Source: Holophagales bacterium UBA5704 (GTDB lineage Bacteria > Acidobacteriota > Thermoanaerobaculia > Multivoradales > UBA5704). From it: a stretch of DNA of 64,000 bases. The position numbers and the translations under genes are program-made. The notes beneath the pieces are model-generated. The model was given only the letters and a program-made list of their open reading frames with translations, was not told the origin of the DNA and did not search any database. Positions 53,542-62,704 of this stretch are shown piece after piece; the stretch's first letter is position 1; each line of letters begins with the position of its first letter. The stretch lies in assembly GCA_002420005.1 (NCBI GenBank), contig DIHE01000138.1, forward strand, positions 9,492-73,491, written 5' to 3'.

Positions 53542-53733
53542 ATGGTCCGCAACGAATCTGCCGAATTGCAAGCGTCCGCGTCCAGTGAAGCCAAGCACGC
53601 CGCCTACGAGACTCCGGTTCTCAACCCGCGCTCGCCGATCGAAGTGGCGTCCGCGGGAGGCGGCACGACCGGAGATCCGGCGGCCTCGGACAACAAACCT
53701 CCGGGAGTCGCCGATTTCGATCTGTTTGCTTGA
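53542..53733 (+). CDS. Small 63-residue protein after the CHAT gene
   Basis: ATG with a strong AAGGAGG site 47 bases after the CHAT gene stop, so it is very likely translated. The sequence is polar and low in hydrophobic residues. It contains AYETPVLNPRS (Y22, P25, L27) and then a glycine-rich stretch (SAGGGTTGD), ending GVADFDLFA. The YxxPxL spacing is that of lasso-peptide-type leader peptides, but no RiPP enzymes are in the window. It may instead be a protease substrate or regulator for the adjacent caspase-like proteins. Function unknown. Confidence 0.7.
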   Translation: MVRNESAELQASASSEAKHAAYETPVLNPRSPIEVASAGGGTTGDPAASDNKPPGVADFDLFA

Positions 53734-53742
53734 GGAGAGGAC

Positions 53743-56505
53743 TCAGTCCCGGCGCCATTCGCCCTGGAGGGTGAAGCCGGCCCAGTAGTAGGGCGACCTT
53801 CGGTGCGGCTGGCGCCGGATCGCATTCTGCGCCTCCCGCAGGGCTGCGGGGGGCGCGAGGCCTTCGGCCAGGAGGTGGTGGTAGAAGCGGCGCATCAGCT
53901 CGACGGCGGCACGGTCGTTGACGTTCCACAGGCTCGCCAGGACCCGCTCGGCGCCGGCCTGGAAGAGACCCCGCGTCATTCCCATCATCCCCTCGCCCCT
54001 CACCTGGCGGCCCAGGGCCGATCCGCAGGCGCTCAGCACGACGAGGTCGGCGCGCAGGTCGAGCTTGTAGATGTCGGCGAGGTGGAGGAATCCGTCCGCC
54101 TCCGGGCGGCCTTGGGGATCGACCTGGGCGAGCACCAGCCGTCCGCCGCCCGGCTCGTCGGTGCCGAACGCGCCGTGGGTGGCGAAGTGGAGAATCCGGT
54201 AGTCCTGCAGCGGGCTGTCGAGGACGGTGGCGCGGCGGGCTTCGCGGCCCAGGACGGCGCGGCGCCCGGAGGGTGGGGAGAGGGCCAGAATCGCCTGCGC
54301 CTCCTCGCGGGAAAAGGGGAGCTGGGGGAAACGTCCGGCGAAGTCGGGATCGGCCAGCAGCCACAGAGCTCCGGGCGGCGCCGGCCGGCCGGCGGTCGCG
54401 CGCCGCAGCTCGCCGAGCACCGAGATCGAGGGCAGGGTGACGATCTCGTGGTGGGCGATCAAAGGCTCGCCGGCCTGGGGCGAGGTCTTCGGTTCCGGCA
54501 GGACCGCGAACGGCAGGGCGAGCAGGGCGCCGTCGCCGACCACCAGCAGCCGTTTGCCGGCGAGGAGCGGAGCGGCTGGAGCGAGGAGCCACCGGCTCAG
54601 CCGGGCGAGCTGCAACTCGGCGGAGATCTCGTCCTGGCGGCTCCGGCTGTTCGGCAGAAGCCGCGCGGCGTGGCCGGCCGGCTGCTCGATCGTGGCGCGG
54701 CCGGGCAGCGTGAAGCTGTGCACGGCGTCGGGCGTGACCGCCCACAGAAAGCTCCGGGACGTGCCCAGCCGGTATTCCAGGAGCACCGTGTCGCGGTCGA
54801 GCAGCTCGCGCCGGACGTCGTCGGTGCGCCAGGGCCGCGGCACGTCGGCTCCTGTCACGAGCCCGTCGAGCAGGGAGCGCGCGAGCGACCGTTCATTCAC
54901 GTCCAGGGCCGCGGCGGCGTATCCGGCTTCCGGCTCCCGCTGGTGCATCTCCATCAGCAGGTCGATCAGGAAGCCGTAGGAGTCCTGCCGGGTGGCGAGG
55001 AATTCCGCGCGTGTGGTGGCGTCGGTCTGCCGATAGCGATGCTGCTCGGCCAGCGCCAGGGCCTCCTCCATCAGGCGGCGTGCCCCTTCGAGGTCGCCGC
55101 GATGGCGCAGCACCCAGGGTTTCCCTTCCAGAATCCAGGCCAGGTCCGGGGGGGCGGAGAGGGTGTGGAACAGCTCCTGGGCGCGGTCGAAGTGGTGGAT
55201 CGCCTCCTCCGGGTGGCCGGTGGCGGCATCCAGGCGCCCCAGGTTGCCGAGGCTGCGCGTCTCCTCGCGGACGTCGCCGAGGTGTTGGTAGATGGGCAAG
55301 GCCTCCAGGTAGGCCTGGCGGGCGTCGTCCAGCCGGCCGAGCTGGCGCAGGGCGACACCGAGCGAGGTCAGGGTCACGGCTCGTCCACGGGTTCCGGGCG
55401 GGCGAAGCCGCAGGGCCTCCTGGAGGGGATGCAAGGCGCGCTTCGGCTGGCCTGTATCGAGAGCGAGAAGCCCGAGGGCCGTCAGGGCCTGGGCCTCGAG
55501 ATCGGAATCCTTCACGTGGCGGGACTGTGCGAGCGCGTCGCTCAAACGGTCCTGTGCGCGGCCGGTTTCTCTCAGCTCGCGGTGGAGGTGGCCCCGATTG
55601 AGCAGCGTCTTGGCCAGCTCGTGGGGATCGTCGCCGGTCTGTTGAAGAGCGAGCGCACGGTCGAAGAGGGACGCCGACTCGTCATAGTGCCCGCGGATCT
55701 GGAGCGCAAGCCCCAGATTGTTGGCGGTCTCGGCTTCGAGGGCGCGTTGGCCGAGCCGGTGGTGGAGCTCCAGCGCCCTGCGATACTCGGCGATGGCGCC
55801 GTCGAGATCGCCCAGGGCGTCGCGCAGCTTGCCGCGGTTCTGCCGGACGATGGCTTCGAACGCGGGGTTGCCCGTGAACAGAGGCTCGGCGCGGAGAAAC
55901 GTCTGGAGCGCCGCCTGGTTCTCCCGGAGGCACTGGCGTTGGAGCTGGCCGAGGCCGAGAAGCGCCTCGGCCCGGCGCTCCAGCCAGCCGAGGTCCGCGA
56001 ACCGGCGCTCCGCGCTCTCGTAGGGGGCGATGCCGGCGCGGCAGCTCTCCGAGGTGCGGGTGCGGCGCAGCGCGTGGCCCCGGGCCAGGTCCGCCTCCGC
56101 CTGTGTGCGCTGCCGGTCGGCCGCGGTGGCCGGCCGGTGCTCCACCAACTCCAGATCGCAGGGTCCGTGAAAGCCGGGAGGCAGGGTCAGCTCGATCCGG
56201 TACACGCCGGGAGTGGCCGCCACCCAGTGGACTTCCTCGGCCGGCCAGGGAGGATCGGCGGCGGCGGTCAGGCTGTCGACGTGCAGGAGCTTTCGGCCCT
56301 GCGGGTCGAACAGGGTCAGTTGGGCGGCCCGGTTTTGCTGGCCGGCCACGGCGTGGAGGTAGTCGCCCGGCCGGGCGGTGAGCTTCAAGACGGGCGAGCC
56401 GGCGCAGAGAGAGGAGGGGGCAGGCGGCGCAGCCGCTTCTCTCTCTCCCTGGCAGCCGAGGGTGGCGAGGAGGAGGAGGCCGGGGGTCAGGGGGTGAGGT
56501 CTCAG
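53743..56505 (-). CDS. TPR-CHAT lipoprotein (caspase-like protease)
   Basis: About 920 residues. The start is taken as CTG 56505, whose bases overlap the anti-sigma stop (CTGA); no ATG, GTG or TTG is in frame nearby. It gives MRPHPLTPGLLLLATLGC, a lipoprotein signal with C18. An Ig-like N-terminal part precedes about ten tetratricopeptide repeats (about 190-520; e.g. AEYRRALELHHRLGQRALEA). The CHAT domain then shows DYRILHFATHGAFG (H777), LVVLSACGSALG (C827) and ERVLASLWNVND. It is the last gene of the sigma/anti-sigma operon and converges on the small protein gene. The catalytic domain would face outside or the periplasm. Confidence 0.85.
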   Translation of the reverse strand: MRPHPLTPGLLLLATLGCQGEREAAAPPAPSSLCAGSPVLKLTARPGDYLHAVAGQQNRAAQLTLFDPQGRKLLHVDSLTAAADPPWPAEEVHWVAATPGVYRIELTLPPGFHGPCDLELVEHRPATAADRQRTQAEADLARGHALRRTRTSESCRAGIAPYESAERRFADLGWLERRAEALLGLGQLQRQCLRENQAALQTFLRAEPLFTGNPAFEAIVRQNRGKLRDALGDLDGAIAEYRRALELHHRLGQRALEAETANNLGLALQIRGHYDESASLFDRALALQQTGDDPHELAKTLLNRGHLHRELRETGRAQDRLSDALAQSRHVKDSDLEAQALTALGLLALDTGQPKRALHPLQEALRLRPPGTRGRAVTLTSLGVALRQLGRLDDARQAYLEALPIYQHLGDVREETRSLGNLGRLDAATGHPEEAIHHFDRAQELFHTLSAPPDLAWILEGKPWVLRHRGDLEGARRLMEEALALAEQHRYRQTDATTRAEFLATRQDSYGFLIDLLMEMHQREPEAGYAAAALDVNERSLARSLLDGLVTGADVPRPWRTDDVRRELLDRDTVLLEYRLGTSRSFLWAVTPDAVHSFTLPGRATIEQPAGHAARLLPNSRSRQDEISAELQLARLSRWLLAPAAPLLAGKRLLVVGDGALLALPFAVLPEPKTSPQAGEPLIAHHEIVTLPSISVLGELRRATAGRPAPPGALWLLADPDFAGRFPQLPFSREEAQAILALSPPSGRRAVLGREARRATVLDSPLQDYRILHFATHGAFGTDEPGGGRLVLAQVDPQGRPEADGFLHLADIYKLDLRADLVVLSACGSALGRQVRGEGMMGMTRGLFQAGAERVLASLWNVNDRAAVELMRRFYHHLLAEGLAPPAALREAQNAIRRQPHRRSPYYWAGFTLQGEWRRD

Positions 56506-57188
56506 CGCGCCTCCACCCGCACGCGGTGGGTTTCGAGCACGCCGCCGGAGCCGTCCGCCAGCTCCAGGCGGTAGCGGCCCGGCGGGAGTCCTTCGGGGAG
56601 GTGGAGGGTCAGGGTGAGGTTCTGGTCCAGCCGCAGCTCGCCGGAATACCGGACGCCTCCCGCCGCCTCGAAGAGGGTGAGCCGGTAGACCGGCTGCTCG
56701 GACGCCGGATGGAACACCAGCACCCAGGGTCCGGGCGTGGCGGGCAGCACCGTTTCGGCGTCGGCGGTGGGGAGGCGCTCGCCGGCGGCGAAGTCGAAGA
56801 TCAGGGGATTCGGCTGCGGGGCGCGCAGGTCGGTCAGCTCCCGCTGCAGCGCAAGGTTCCAGACGGTCAATCCCACCATCCCGACGAAGAGCGAGGCGGC
56901 GAGCGCCAGCGGCAGCCGGCTCTGCCAGGAAGTGCGGCGCGGCGGGGCGTCGGCGGCGTCCTCCGCGGCGAACGCCGCGGCGCCCTCGGCGAGGTCGAAG
57001 CAGTCGCGGCAGCGCACCAGGTGCTCCTGGAGGCGTTCCTCCTCCGCGGCGGGGAGGGTGCCGCGCTGGTAGGCGAGCCATTGATCGGCGGATGGGTGGT
57101 CCTCCGGCTCCGGAGCGCTCTCGACGAGGTCCCGGAGGGCGGCGCGAAAGGCAGAGGGATCAGACGTCGATCGTCCCGAATGCATCAT
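56502..57188 (-). CDS. Zinc-finger anti-sigma factor
   Basis: 228 residues from tandem ATG codons 29 bases inside the sigma gene. The N-terminal ASD/zf-HC2 motif H56-x3-C60-x2-C63 (EHLVRCRDC) binds zinc and the sigma factor. One membrane helix follows (about residues 91-113, LPLALAASLFVGMVGLTVW), then an extracytoplasmic beta-sandwich (LHLPEGLPPGRYRLELADG). An envelope signal would release the sigma factor. The next gene, the TPR-CHAT protease, overlaps its stop, hinting that the protease takes part in the signal or is the main output. Confidence 0.85.
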   Translation of the reverse strand: MMHSGRSTSDPSAFRAALRDLVESAPEPEDHPSADQWLAYQRGTLPAAEEERLQEHLVRCRDCFDLAEGAAAFAAEDAADAPPRRTSWQSRLPLALAASLFVGMVGLTVWNLALQRELTDLRAPQPNPLIFDFAAGERLPTADAETVLPATPGPWVLVFHPASEQPVYRLTLFEAAGGVRYSGELRLDQNLTLTLHLPEGLPPGRYRLELADGSGGVLETHRVRVEAR

Positions 57189-57783
57189 GCAGCTTCTCCC
57201 GCAAACGATGGCGCGCCTGGAACAGGTGAGCCTTGACGGTCTCCGGAGAGATCCGGAGAACCGTGGCGATCTCCTGCACGCTGCGCTCCTGATAGACCCT
57301 CAGCTCCATACACAGCCGCTGCTTGGGCGCCAGCGCGCCGATCGCCTCGCGCAGCGCCGCCATCCGCTCCCGTTGCACGATCCCGTCGAGCGGCGAGCGC
57401 GTGGCGGAGGGGGACGGTTCCAGGCCGGCCGCCGGCTCCGGCGCGCCGTCGGTGTCCTCGAAGGGAACCTCCGGCACCGCCTGCCGGCCGCCCGGCTGAT
57501 GATCGCGCCATTTCCGGTACACGTTGCAGGCGATCTGCAACACCCAGCCTTCGAGCGAGCCGTCGCCGCGAAAGCCCTCCAATCCACGATAGATCCGCAG
57601 AAAGATCGCCTGGGTTAGGTCGAGCCGCTCTTCGACGGAAAAGACCCGCGATGCCAGGAAGCGCTCGATCCGCGGACGGAAGCGGTGGAAGAGCACCTCG
57701 AAGCTCTTCTCCCGGTCGCCGCCGCGCTGGAAGTCGAGCACGGCGCGGCCGGCCTCGTCCTCGCCGTCTCCCGTCCCCTGCAT
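57160..57783 (-). CDS. ECF RNA polymerase sigma factor
   Basis: 207 residues, ATG at 57783 overlapping the upstream SAM hydrolase stop. Sigma region 2: FEVLFHRFRPRIERFLASRV, DLTQAIFLRIYRGLEGFRGD, LEGWVLQIACNVYRKW. Region 4: ALAPKQRLCMELRVYQERSV and IATVLRISPETVKAHLFQAR. The linker is acidic and proline-rich. It probably directs RNA polymerase to its own operon and to envelope-related genes, and is held by the anti-sigma factor encoded next. Confidence 0.92.
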   Translation of the reverse strand: MQGTGDGEDEAGRAVLDFQRGGDREKSFEVLFHRFRPRIERFLASRVFSVEERLDLTQAIFLRIYRGLEGFRGDGSLEGWVLQIACNVYRKWRDHQPGGRQAVPEVPFEDTDGAPEPAAGLEPSPSATRSPLDGIVQRERMAALREAIGALAPKQRLCMELRVYQERSVQEIATVLRISPETVKAHLFQARHRLREKLHDAFGTIDV

Positions 57784-58562
57784 CACCGCGCCTCCTCGAA
57801 GGGGAGGACCCGCACCGCCGCGCCGCGCGCCACGCCCCAGTGGGCGGCGAGGCTCGCGCCCGGCAACGACAGCTCGATCGTGCCGAGCGAGCCGCAGAGG
57901 AACGCCGGCTCCCCCTCCGGAATCTCGGCATAACAGGTCACCCGCCGCACGGTGGACCGCCCCGCGACCTCCACCCGGCAGGCGGCCGCCACCCAGGAGG
58001 CCGGCACGTCGGTCACCAGGTTGCCGTAGCGGTCCACGTGGACCACCCGGCCGGTGATCTCGCCGGTGCCCCGCCGCGGGGGGAGAGAGGCCGGCCGCAC
58101 CGGATCGTCCACCACCGGCCCGAGCGCCGCAAACGCACCGCCGCGGAGCAGCCACGCCGCGGTGGGGGCGAAGCGGTCGCGGCCATGGAACGTCTGCCCC
58201 GGGCTGGGCAGGAAGAGATCCGCCTTCTCGACCGCGCGGATCTCCTCGGCCGTCTCGAAGAAGGGCGCGAGGAGCCCGTTGTCCGGGGCGAGAAAGGTCG
58301 CCGCGGCGGTGCGCACGGCGAGCAGCCGCCGGCCGCTGCCGACGCCGGGATCGACCACCGCCAGGTGCACCGTCTCCCCCGGAAAGCTCGGGGCCGCCGC
58401 CGCCAGCAGGAACGAGGCGGTCTCCACATCGCCCGCCGGTACGTCGTGCGAGACGTCCACCAGCGTCGTCCCCGGCGCCAGGCGCAACACCGTCCCCTTG
58501 ACCGCGGCGACGTAGTAGTCGCCGAGGCCGAAGTCGGTGAGCAAGGTGAGCAGCCGGCTCAT
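57783..58562 (-). CDS. SAM hydroxide adenosyltransferase (DUF62; chlorinase/fluorinase fold)
   Basis: 259 residues. The N-terminal domain reads LLTLLTDFGLGDYYVAAVKG, LVDVSHDVPAGD, HLAVVDPGVGSGRRLLAVR and FLAPDNGLLAPFF. The C-terminal beta-barrel has VVHVDRYGNLVTDVP. These are the S-adenosylmethionine-binding residues of the DUF62 family, which hydrolyse SAM to adenosine and methionine using water; halogenating members are rarer. Start and stop overlap its neighbours (ATGA on both sides), so it is translationally coupled between the giant membrane protein and the sigma factor. Why it is coupled to a sigma factor is unclear. Confidence 0.9.
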   Translation of the reverse strand: MSRLLTLLTDFGLGDYYVAAVKGTVLRLAPGTTLVDVSHDVPAGDVETASFLLAAAAPSFPGETVHLAVVDPGVGSGRRLLAVRTAAATFLAPDNGLLAPFFETAEEIRAVEKADLFLPSPGQTFHGRDRFAPTAAWLLRGGAFAALGPVVDDPVRPASLPPRRGTGEITGRVVHVDRYGNLVTDVPASWVAAACRVEVAGRSTVRRVTCYAEIPEGEPAFLCGSLGTIELSLPGASLAAHWGVARGAAVRVLPFEEAR

Positions 58563-61500
58563 CCGCCGTGTCCGCCCTTTCCGCCCGATCCGACAGATCC
58601 GTCCGATCCGACGGATCCGTCCGCTGCCTTCGGCGGCTCCACCACCGGAGGCGCCGGTACCACCGGAGGCACCGTCAGCGGCTCCTGCTTCAGCTTCCGC
58701 CGCAACGGCCGCCAGCCGTCGCCGGTGGTGAGGCAGTCCCAGCCCCAGCGCAGCCAGCGCAGCAGGGCGAGGGCGAGCCAGAGCGCCCAGGCGAGCATGG
58801 CGAGGCGGTAGAGGAGCAGCGGCACGGAGAAGATCCAGGCTCCCGGCAGGACGGGGCCGGTGCGGTCGGCGTACCAGTTGAGCTGGTAGGCCGAGGAGCC
58901 GTTGCCCGCGATCTGCATGTCCGGCGTGCCGAGGAGGCCGGTCTGCACGCCCCAGAACAGGATGCCGAGCGCCACCAGCGTCCAGACGACGAGGGCGAGC
59001 TGGCCGAGATTGAACAGGAAGGCGCCGCGCAGGGATTCGCCACGGATGCGCCGCAGACCCAGGGCGAGCAGCCAGCCGGCGACCAGGGCCGCGGCGATCA
59101 GCGGGACCTGGGAGAGGCCGATGCCGAGGAGGATCCAGTCGCGGGTGGAGAGCGGTGTGATCGTCACCCGCCCGAGCAGGCCGGCGGTGAGCAGGATCAC
59201 CACCAGCAGGCTCCAGAAGAGGACCGCCGGCCCCAGGCGCGGGCCGCCGAGGAGGAGCATCCAGCGGCTCGGCGGCGGCTCGACGGTGAGCGTGGCGTTG
59301 ACGCCGCCGGCGTGGAGATCGACCGCCGGGGTGCGAAAGAGGAGGGAGGCGCCGCGCGGCTCGCGCCAGGTGAGCTGGATCGTCTGCGCGCCGGGAGCGA
59401 TGGGCAGCGCCACCTCCCGGCCCTGCTGCTGGATCGGCTGCGTCCGTCCGTCGATCGCGACGCTTTGCAGCTCGGCGCCGTCCGGCAGGGTGATGGTGTG
59501 CCGGCCGCCGCGGCTGCTGCGCAGGCGGATCTCGAGCTGGGCGTCGGTCGAGCGCAGGCCGGGCTTCACGGTCAGGTGGGTGCCGTCGAAGGTGAGCGTC
59601 TGGCCGTCGATCCCCTGCGGCCGGCTGATCGCCAGGGAGACCGTCTCGCCCGGCCATGGCCGCCACTCCGGCACCCGCACGGCGGCATCTTCCGGCCCGA
59701 GGACGGGCGGAATCCCTTGCGGCTCCACGTGCCACACCGGGCTCGCTTCGAGGCGCCAGACCTCGGTCCAGGCGAGCGTGCGGGCCGCGGCGAGCGGCAG
59801 CGTGTCGCGCGGTGCCAGGGTGGAGGTCCAGGTGACCTCCTGCGCCTGTGCCCCCAGGCTCACCTGGGCCATCCCCTTCTGCACCCGCACCCCGGCGGTG
59901 GTCACCGACTCGCCGGGCAGCAGCGGCACGGCCACCGTGGCCGGCACGCCCGGCGGCGACAAGCGGCTGACCCGGGTGTCGACGTGCCAGGTGAGCCCCA
60001 GGCGCAGCACGCGCTCCACCTGGAGGAACGGCGGCAGCTCGCCGGGCTGCAAAGCGCCGGCCGGCGCACCTTCCGCCGCGGCGCGCAGGCGGGAGAGCTG
60101 GAGGGAGTCGTCCGGCTGGCCGTCCTCATGGATGCCGTCCACCGTCCAACCGGATGCGGTGGCATCGACCCGGTGCGGGCGCAGGGGGAGCGGGATCTGC
60201 ACCGTCTCGCGCGCCGGCAGCGGGCCGGCGAGGAGGATCTCGTGGCGGCCCGCCTCGACCCGCGTCCACAGGCGGCCGTCAGGGGTGCGCGCGATCGTGG
60301 CCGGCCGGCCGTCGATCTGCACCTCGGCCGGCAGCCACTGGGGACCGGCCGGCAGCGGCACGGCCACGGTGGCGGCGGCGCCCACCTCGAAGCGCAGGCG
60401 CAGCGCTCCCGGCGTGGCGTCCAGATACAGCCGGGGGCTCGCCGCGCACTCCGGATGACAGTCGGGCGGAGCCAGCAGGGCCTGGCGCAGCTCGTCGAGG
60501 ATCTGGGCGGGCGGTGGCGCGGGCGGCTCCTCGGCGCGCGCAGTCCCCGCGGTGAGGAGGCCGAGGAGCAACACCGCGGCGACGGTCGGAGCGGGCCGGC
60601 GGCGTGGATCGATCCGCAGGCCGGCGGCGGCGAGGGCGCGCAGGACGAGCAGGACGAGCAGCGCGCAGCGCAGCAGGGTGAGGGCGAAGTTGCCGCCCGG
60701 CGGGATCAGGAACAGGCGCATCCTCTGCTCCTTGTCCACCGGGCCGCTCCAGCGCAGCTCCACTCCCCGCCATTGCCAGGTGGGCAGGCCCGGGCCCGTG
60801 GAGACCACCGCCTTGGGGTCCATCTCCTGCAGCTCCGGGCGCTCGGGAGCCCTCTTCGAGACGGGCTCCGGGGCCGACGGCATGTCCCTGTCCATCGACT
60901 CGACCGCCGCCTCCGAGGCCACTTGGAGCGCGTCCCCTTCTTCGAGCACTGCGGCGAGCATCGCTCCGCCCCCACCTTCGTTCTCCAGCGCGGGATAGAG
61001 CGCGAACCGGATCTGTTGCGCCAGGAAGGCGACGGTGAACAGGAGGAGCAGGGCGAGCGACAGCCCGAACGCGGCGCGCACCAGGGTGTGCGCCCGTCCC
61101 GCCTCCGGCACGACGCGGAGCAGCGCCGCCGCGGCCAGCACGGCGATCCAGATCCATTGCGGAGCGTCCGCCTCGTGCCAGGTGAGCACCAGGGTGGCGA
61201 GAGCGAGGGCACCGGCGCGGTTGCCCCAGAGGTGGCGGATGGTGAGGGCGATCAAGAGGACGAGGAAGAAGTCGAGCAGCGTCCATTGGTCGATCCAGGT
61301 GCCGGGCACCTGATCGACCCCGGTGGCGGCGAGGATGCGCCAGCCGGGAGGCAGCTGGAGCGTGCCGGAGACCTCCTGTACGTCGTGGTCCCAGCCCACC
61401 GCCGGCAGCGACCAGGAGCCGGGCAGCCGGCCTTCAGCGGCGAGCGCGATCTTGCCCTCGCGCACCTCGATGCCGGCGCGATCTTCTCCCTTCCTCTTGG

Positions 61501-62704
61501 TGATGACCTGATCCCGGCCGCCGATCGAGACCCGTTGCAGCTCGGCGGGCGCGGCCATCTCCAGGCGCCAGCTCCGGCTGAGCGTGCCTTCGAGCGAGTC
61601 CTGCCAGGTATAGCCACCGCCGTCGAAGTCGAGCCACAGGGTGCGCTTGAGCGTCAGGTGGTCCGCGGGCGGATCGGCGGCACCGCGGCGCCGTACGTTG
61701 AAGCGCAGCGTCTGCCCGGCGGCGAGGCGCCAGGCGGGGAGCGTCTTCCACTCCTCCGGCAGCGTGGTCTGCTGCGGATCGATCGCGGGCACTCCTTCGA
61801 CGTCGGCGAGGCGCAGATCCGGCCGGGCTTCGAGCACCCACACCTCCTCGCCGGCCCAGGGGCCGCCGGGGGCCGGCAGGGTCAGCGCGGAAGCCGGGCC
61901 GTCATGGCGCGCCGCCAGCTCGACCACCCAGGTGCCGGGGCGGACCTGCACGCGCAGATGGCCGTCCTTTTCGAGGCGAGCCGGCAGCGGGCCGTCGAGC
62001 GAGAGGGGGACGAAGGCATCCGGCAGCGCCCGCCCGAGCCGCACCTCGCGCGCCTTGCCGGCCACCGAGAGCTCGATGCGCGTCACCAGGACGAACGGCA
62101 CGCCGTCGATCATCTTGCGCTGCACCCGCACGTCGAGCCGGTCCTCCTCGGTCTTCACCGCCCGGCCGCCGCGCAGGAAAACGCGCCCGGCGTCGTCGCG
62201 CTCCGGCAGCAACACCGCCGTGCCGCGCACGGTCAAGCCCACCAGGCCGACCTCGGGAGGAACCGCCAGCGATTCCGGCAGGCTGTCCCACCGGAACGAG
62301 CCGGAGACCGCATGCGTCCCGGTGCCCAGCCACAGCCCCGGCACCCCCTGGCGCACCACCGCCGCGGCGCTCTGGCCGTCCACCGTGAGATCGAGAGGCC
62401 ACCGGCGCGCCTCGCCGGGCAGGGGCACAAAGCCGGCCGTTTCGAGCGTCCACTCCTGGCGGAAGCTCCCCGCCGTCTCCCCGAGATCGAGAGAGAGCCG
62501 GCCGGGCCACGCGCACCGCTTGGCATCGCCGCCGAGGAACCGAGCGCACAGCTCCCCCTCCTGGCCACGCAACGCCCAGTCGGTCCAAGGCTGCAGCGGA
62601 GCCGGCACCCGCTGGCGCGGCAAAGGGCCGGCGGAAGCCGCCGTTGTCGCGAGAAGAAGAACCACCAGAAGCATGAGACGGCGCGGCAAGGAGCTGCGGT
62701 GCAA
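58559..62704 (-). CDS. Very large exported/membrane protein of unknown function
   Basis: 1381 residues from TTG 62704 (an in-frame ATG at 62674 is an alternative; both keep the signal peptide LMLLVVLLLATTAASA). Long beta-rich extracytoplasmic stretches (about 20-480 and 730-1170) alternate with clusters of hydrophobic helices (about 490-580, 700-730, 1190-1340). It ends in a proline-rich segment and a low-complexity DGSVGSDGSVGSGGKGGHGG tail. No enzyme motif was recognised. It is the first gene of an operon that continues with SAM hydrolase, ECF sigma, anti-sigma and TPR-CHAT protease, each overlapping the next by a few bases, so it is probably part of the same envelope function. Confidence 0.78.
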   Translation of the reverse strand: MHRSSLPRRLMLLVVLLLATTAASAGPLPRQRVPAPLQPWTDWALRGQEGELCARFLGGDAKRCAWPGRLSLDLGETAGSFRQEWTLETAGFVPLPGEARRWPLDLTVDGQSAAAVVRQGVPGLWLGTGTHAVSGSFRWDSLPESLAVPPEVGLVGLTVRGTAVLLPERDDAGRVFLRGGRAVKTEEDRLDVRVQRKMIDGVPFVLVTRIELSVAGKAREVRLGRALPDAFVPLSLDGPLPARLEKDGHLRVQVRPGTWVVELAARHDGPASALTLPAPGGPWAGEEVWVLEARPDLRLADVEGVPAIDPQQTTLPEEWKTLPAWRLAAGQTLRFNVRRRGAADPPADHLTLKRTLWLDFDGGGYTWQDSLEGTLSRSWRLEMAAPAELQRVSIGGRDQVITKRKGEDRAGIEVREGKIALAAEGRLPGSWSLPAVGWDHDVQEVSGTLQLPPGWRILAATGVDQVPGTWIDQWTLLDFFLVLLIALTIRHLWGNRAGALALATLVLTWHEADAPQWIWIAVLAAAALLRVVPEAGRAHTLVRAAFGLSLALLLLFTVAFLAQQIRFALYPALENEGGGGAMLAAVLEEGDALQVASEAAVESMDRDMPSAPEPVSKRAPERPELQEMDPKAVVSTGPGLPTWQWRGVELRWSGPVDKEQRMRLFLIPPGGNFALTLLRCALLVLLVLRALAAAGLRIDPRRRPAPTVAAVLLLGLLTAGTARAEEPPAPPPAQILDELRQALLAPPDCHPECAASPRLYLDATPGALRLRFEVGAAATVAVPLPAGPQWLPAEVQIDGRPATIARTPDGRLWTRVEAGRHEILLAGPLPARETVQIPLPLRPHRVDATASGWTVDGIHEDGQPDDSLQLSRLRAAAEGAPAGALQPGELPPFLQVERVLRLGLTWHVDTRVSRLSPPGVPATVAVPLLPGESVTTAGVRVQKGMAQVSLGAQAQEVTWTSTLAPRDTLPLAAARTLAWTEVWRLEASPVWHVEPQGIPPVLGPEDAAVRVPEWRPWPGETVSLAISRPQGIDGQTLTFDGTHLTVKPGLRSTDAQLEIRLRSSRGGRHTITLPDGAELQSVAIDGRTQPIQQQGREVALPIAPGAQTIQLTWREPRGASLLFRTPAVDLHAGGVNATLTVEPPPSRWMLLLGGPRLGPAVLFWSLLVVILLTAGLLGRVTITPLSTRDWILLGIGLSQVPLIAAALVAGWLLALGLRRIRGESLRGAFLFNLGQLALVVWTLVALGILFWGVQTGLLGTPDMQIAGNGSSAYQLNWYADRTGPVLPGAWIFSVPLLLYRLAMLAWALWLALALLRWLRWGWDCLTTGDGWRPLRRKLKQEPLTVPPVVPAPPVVEPPKAADGSVGSDGSVGSGGKGGHGG

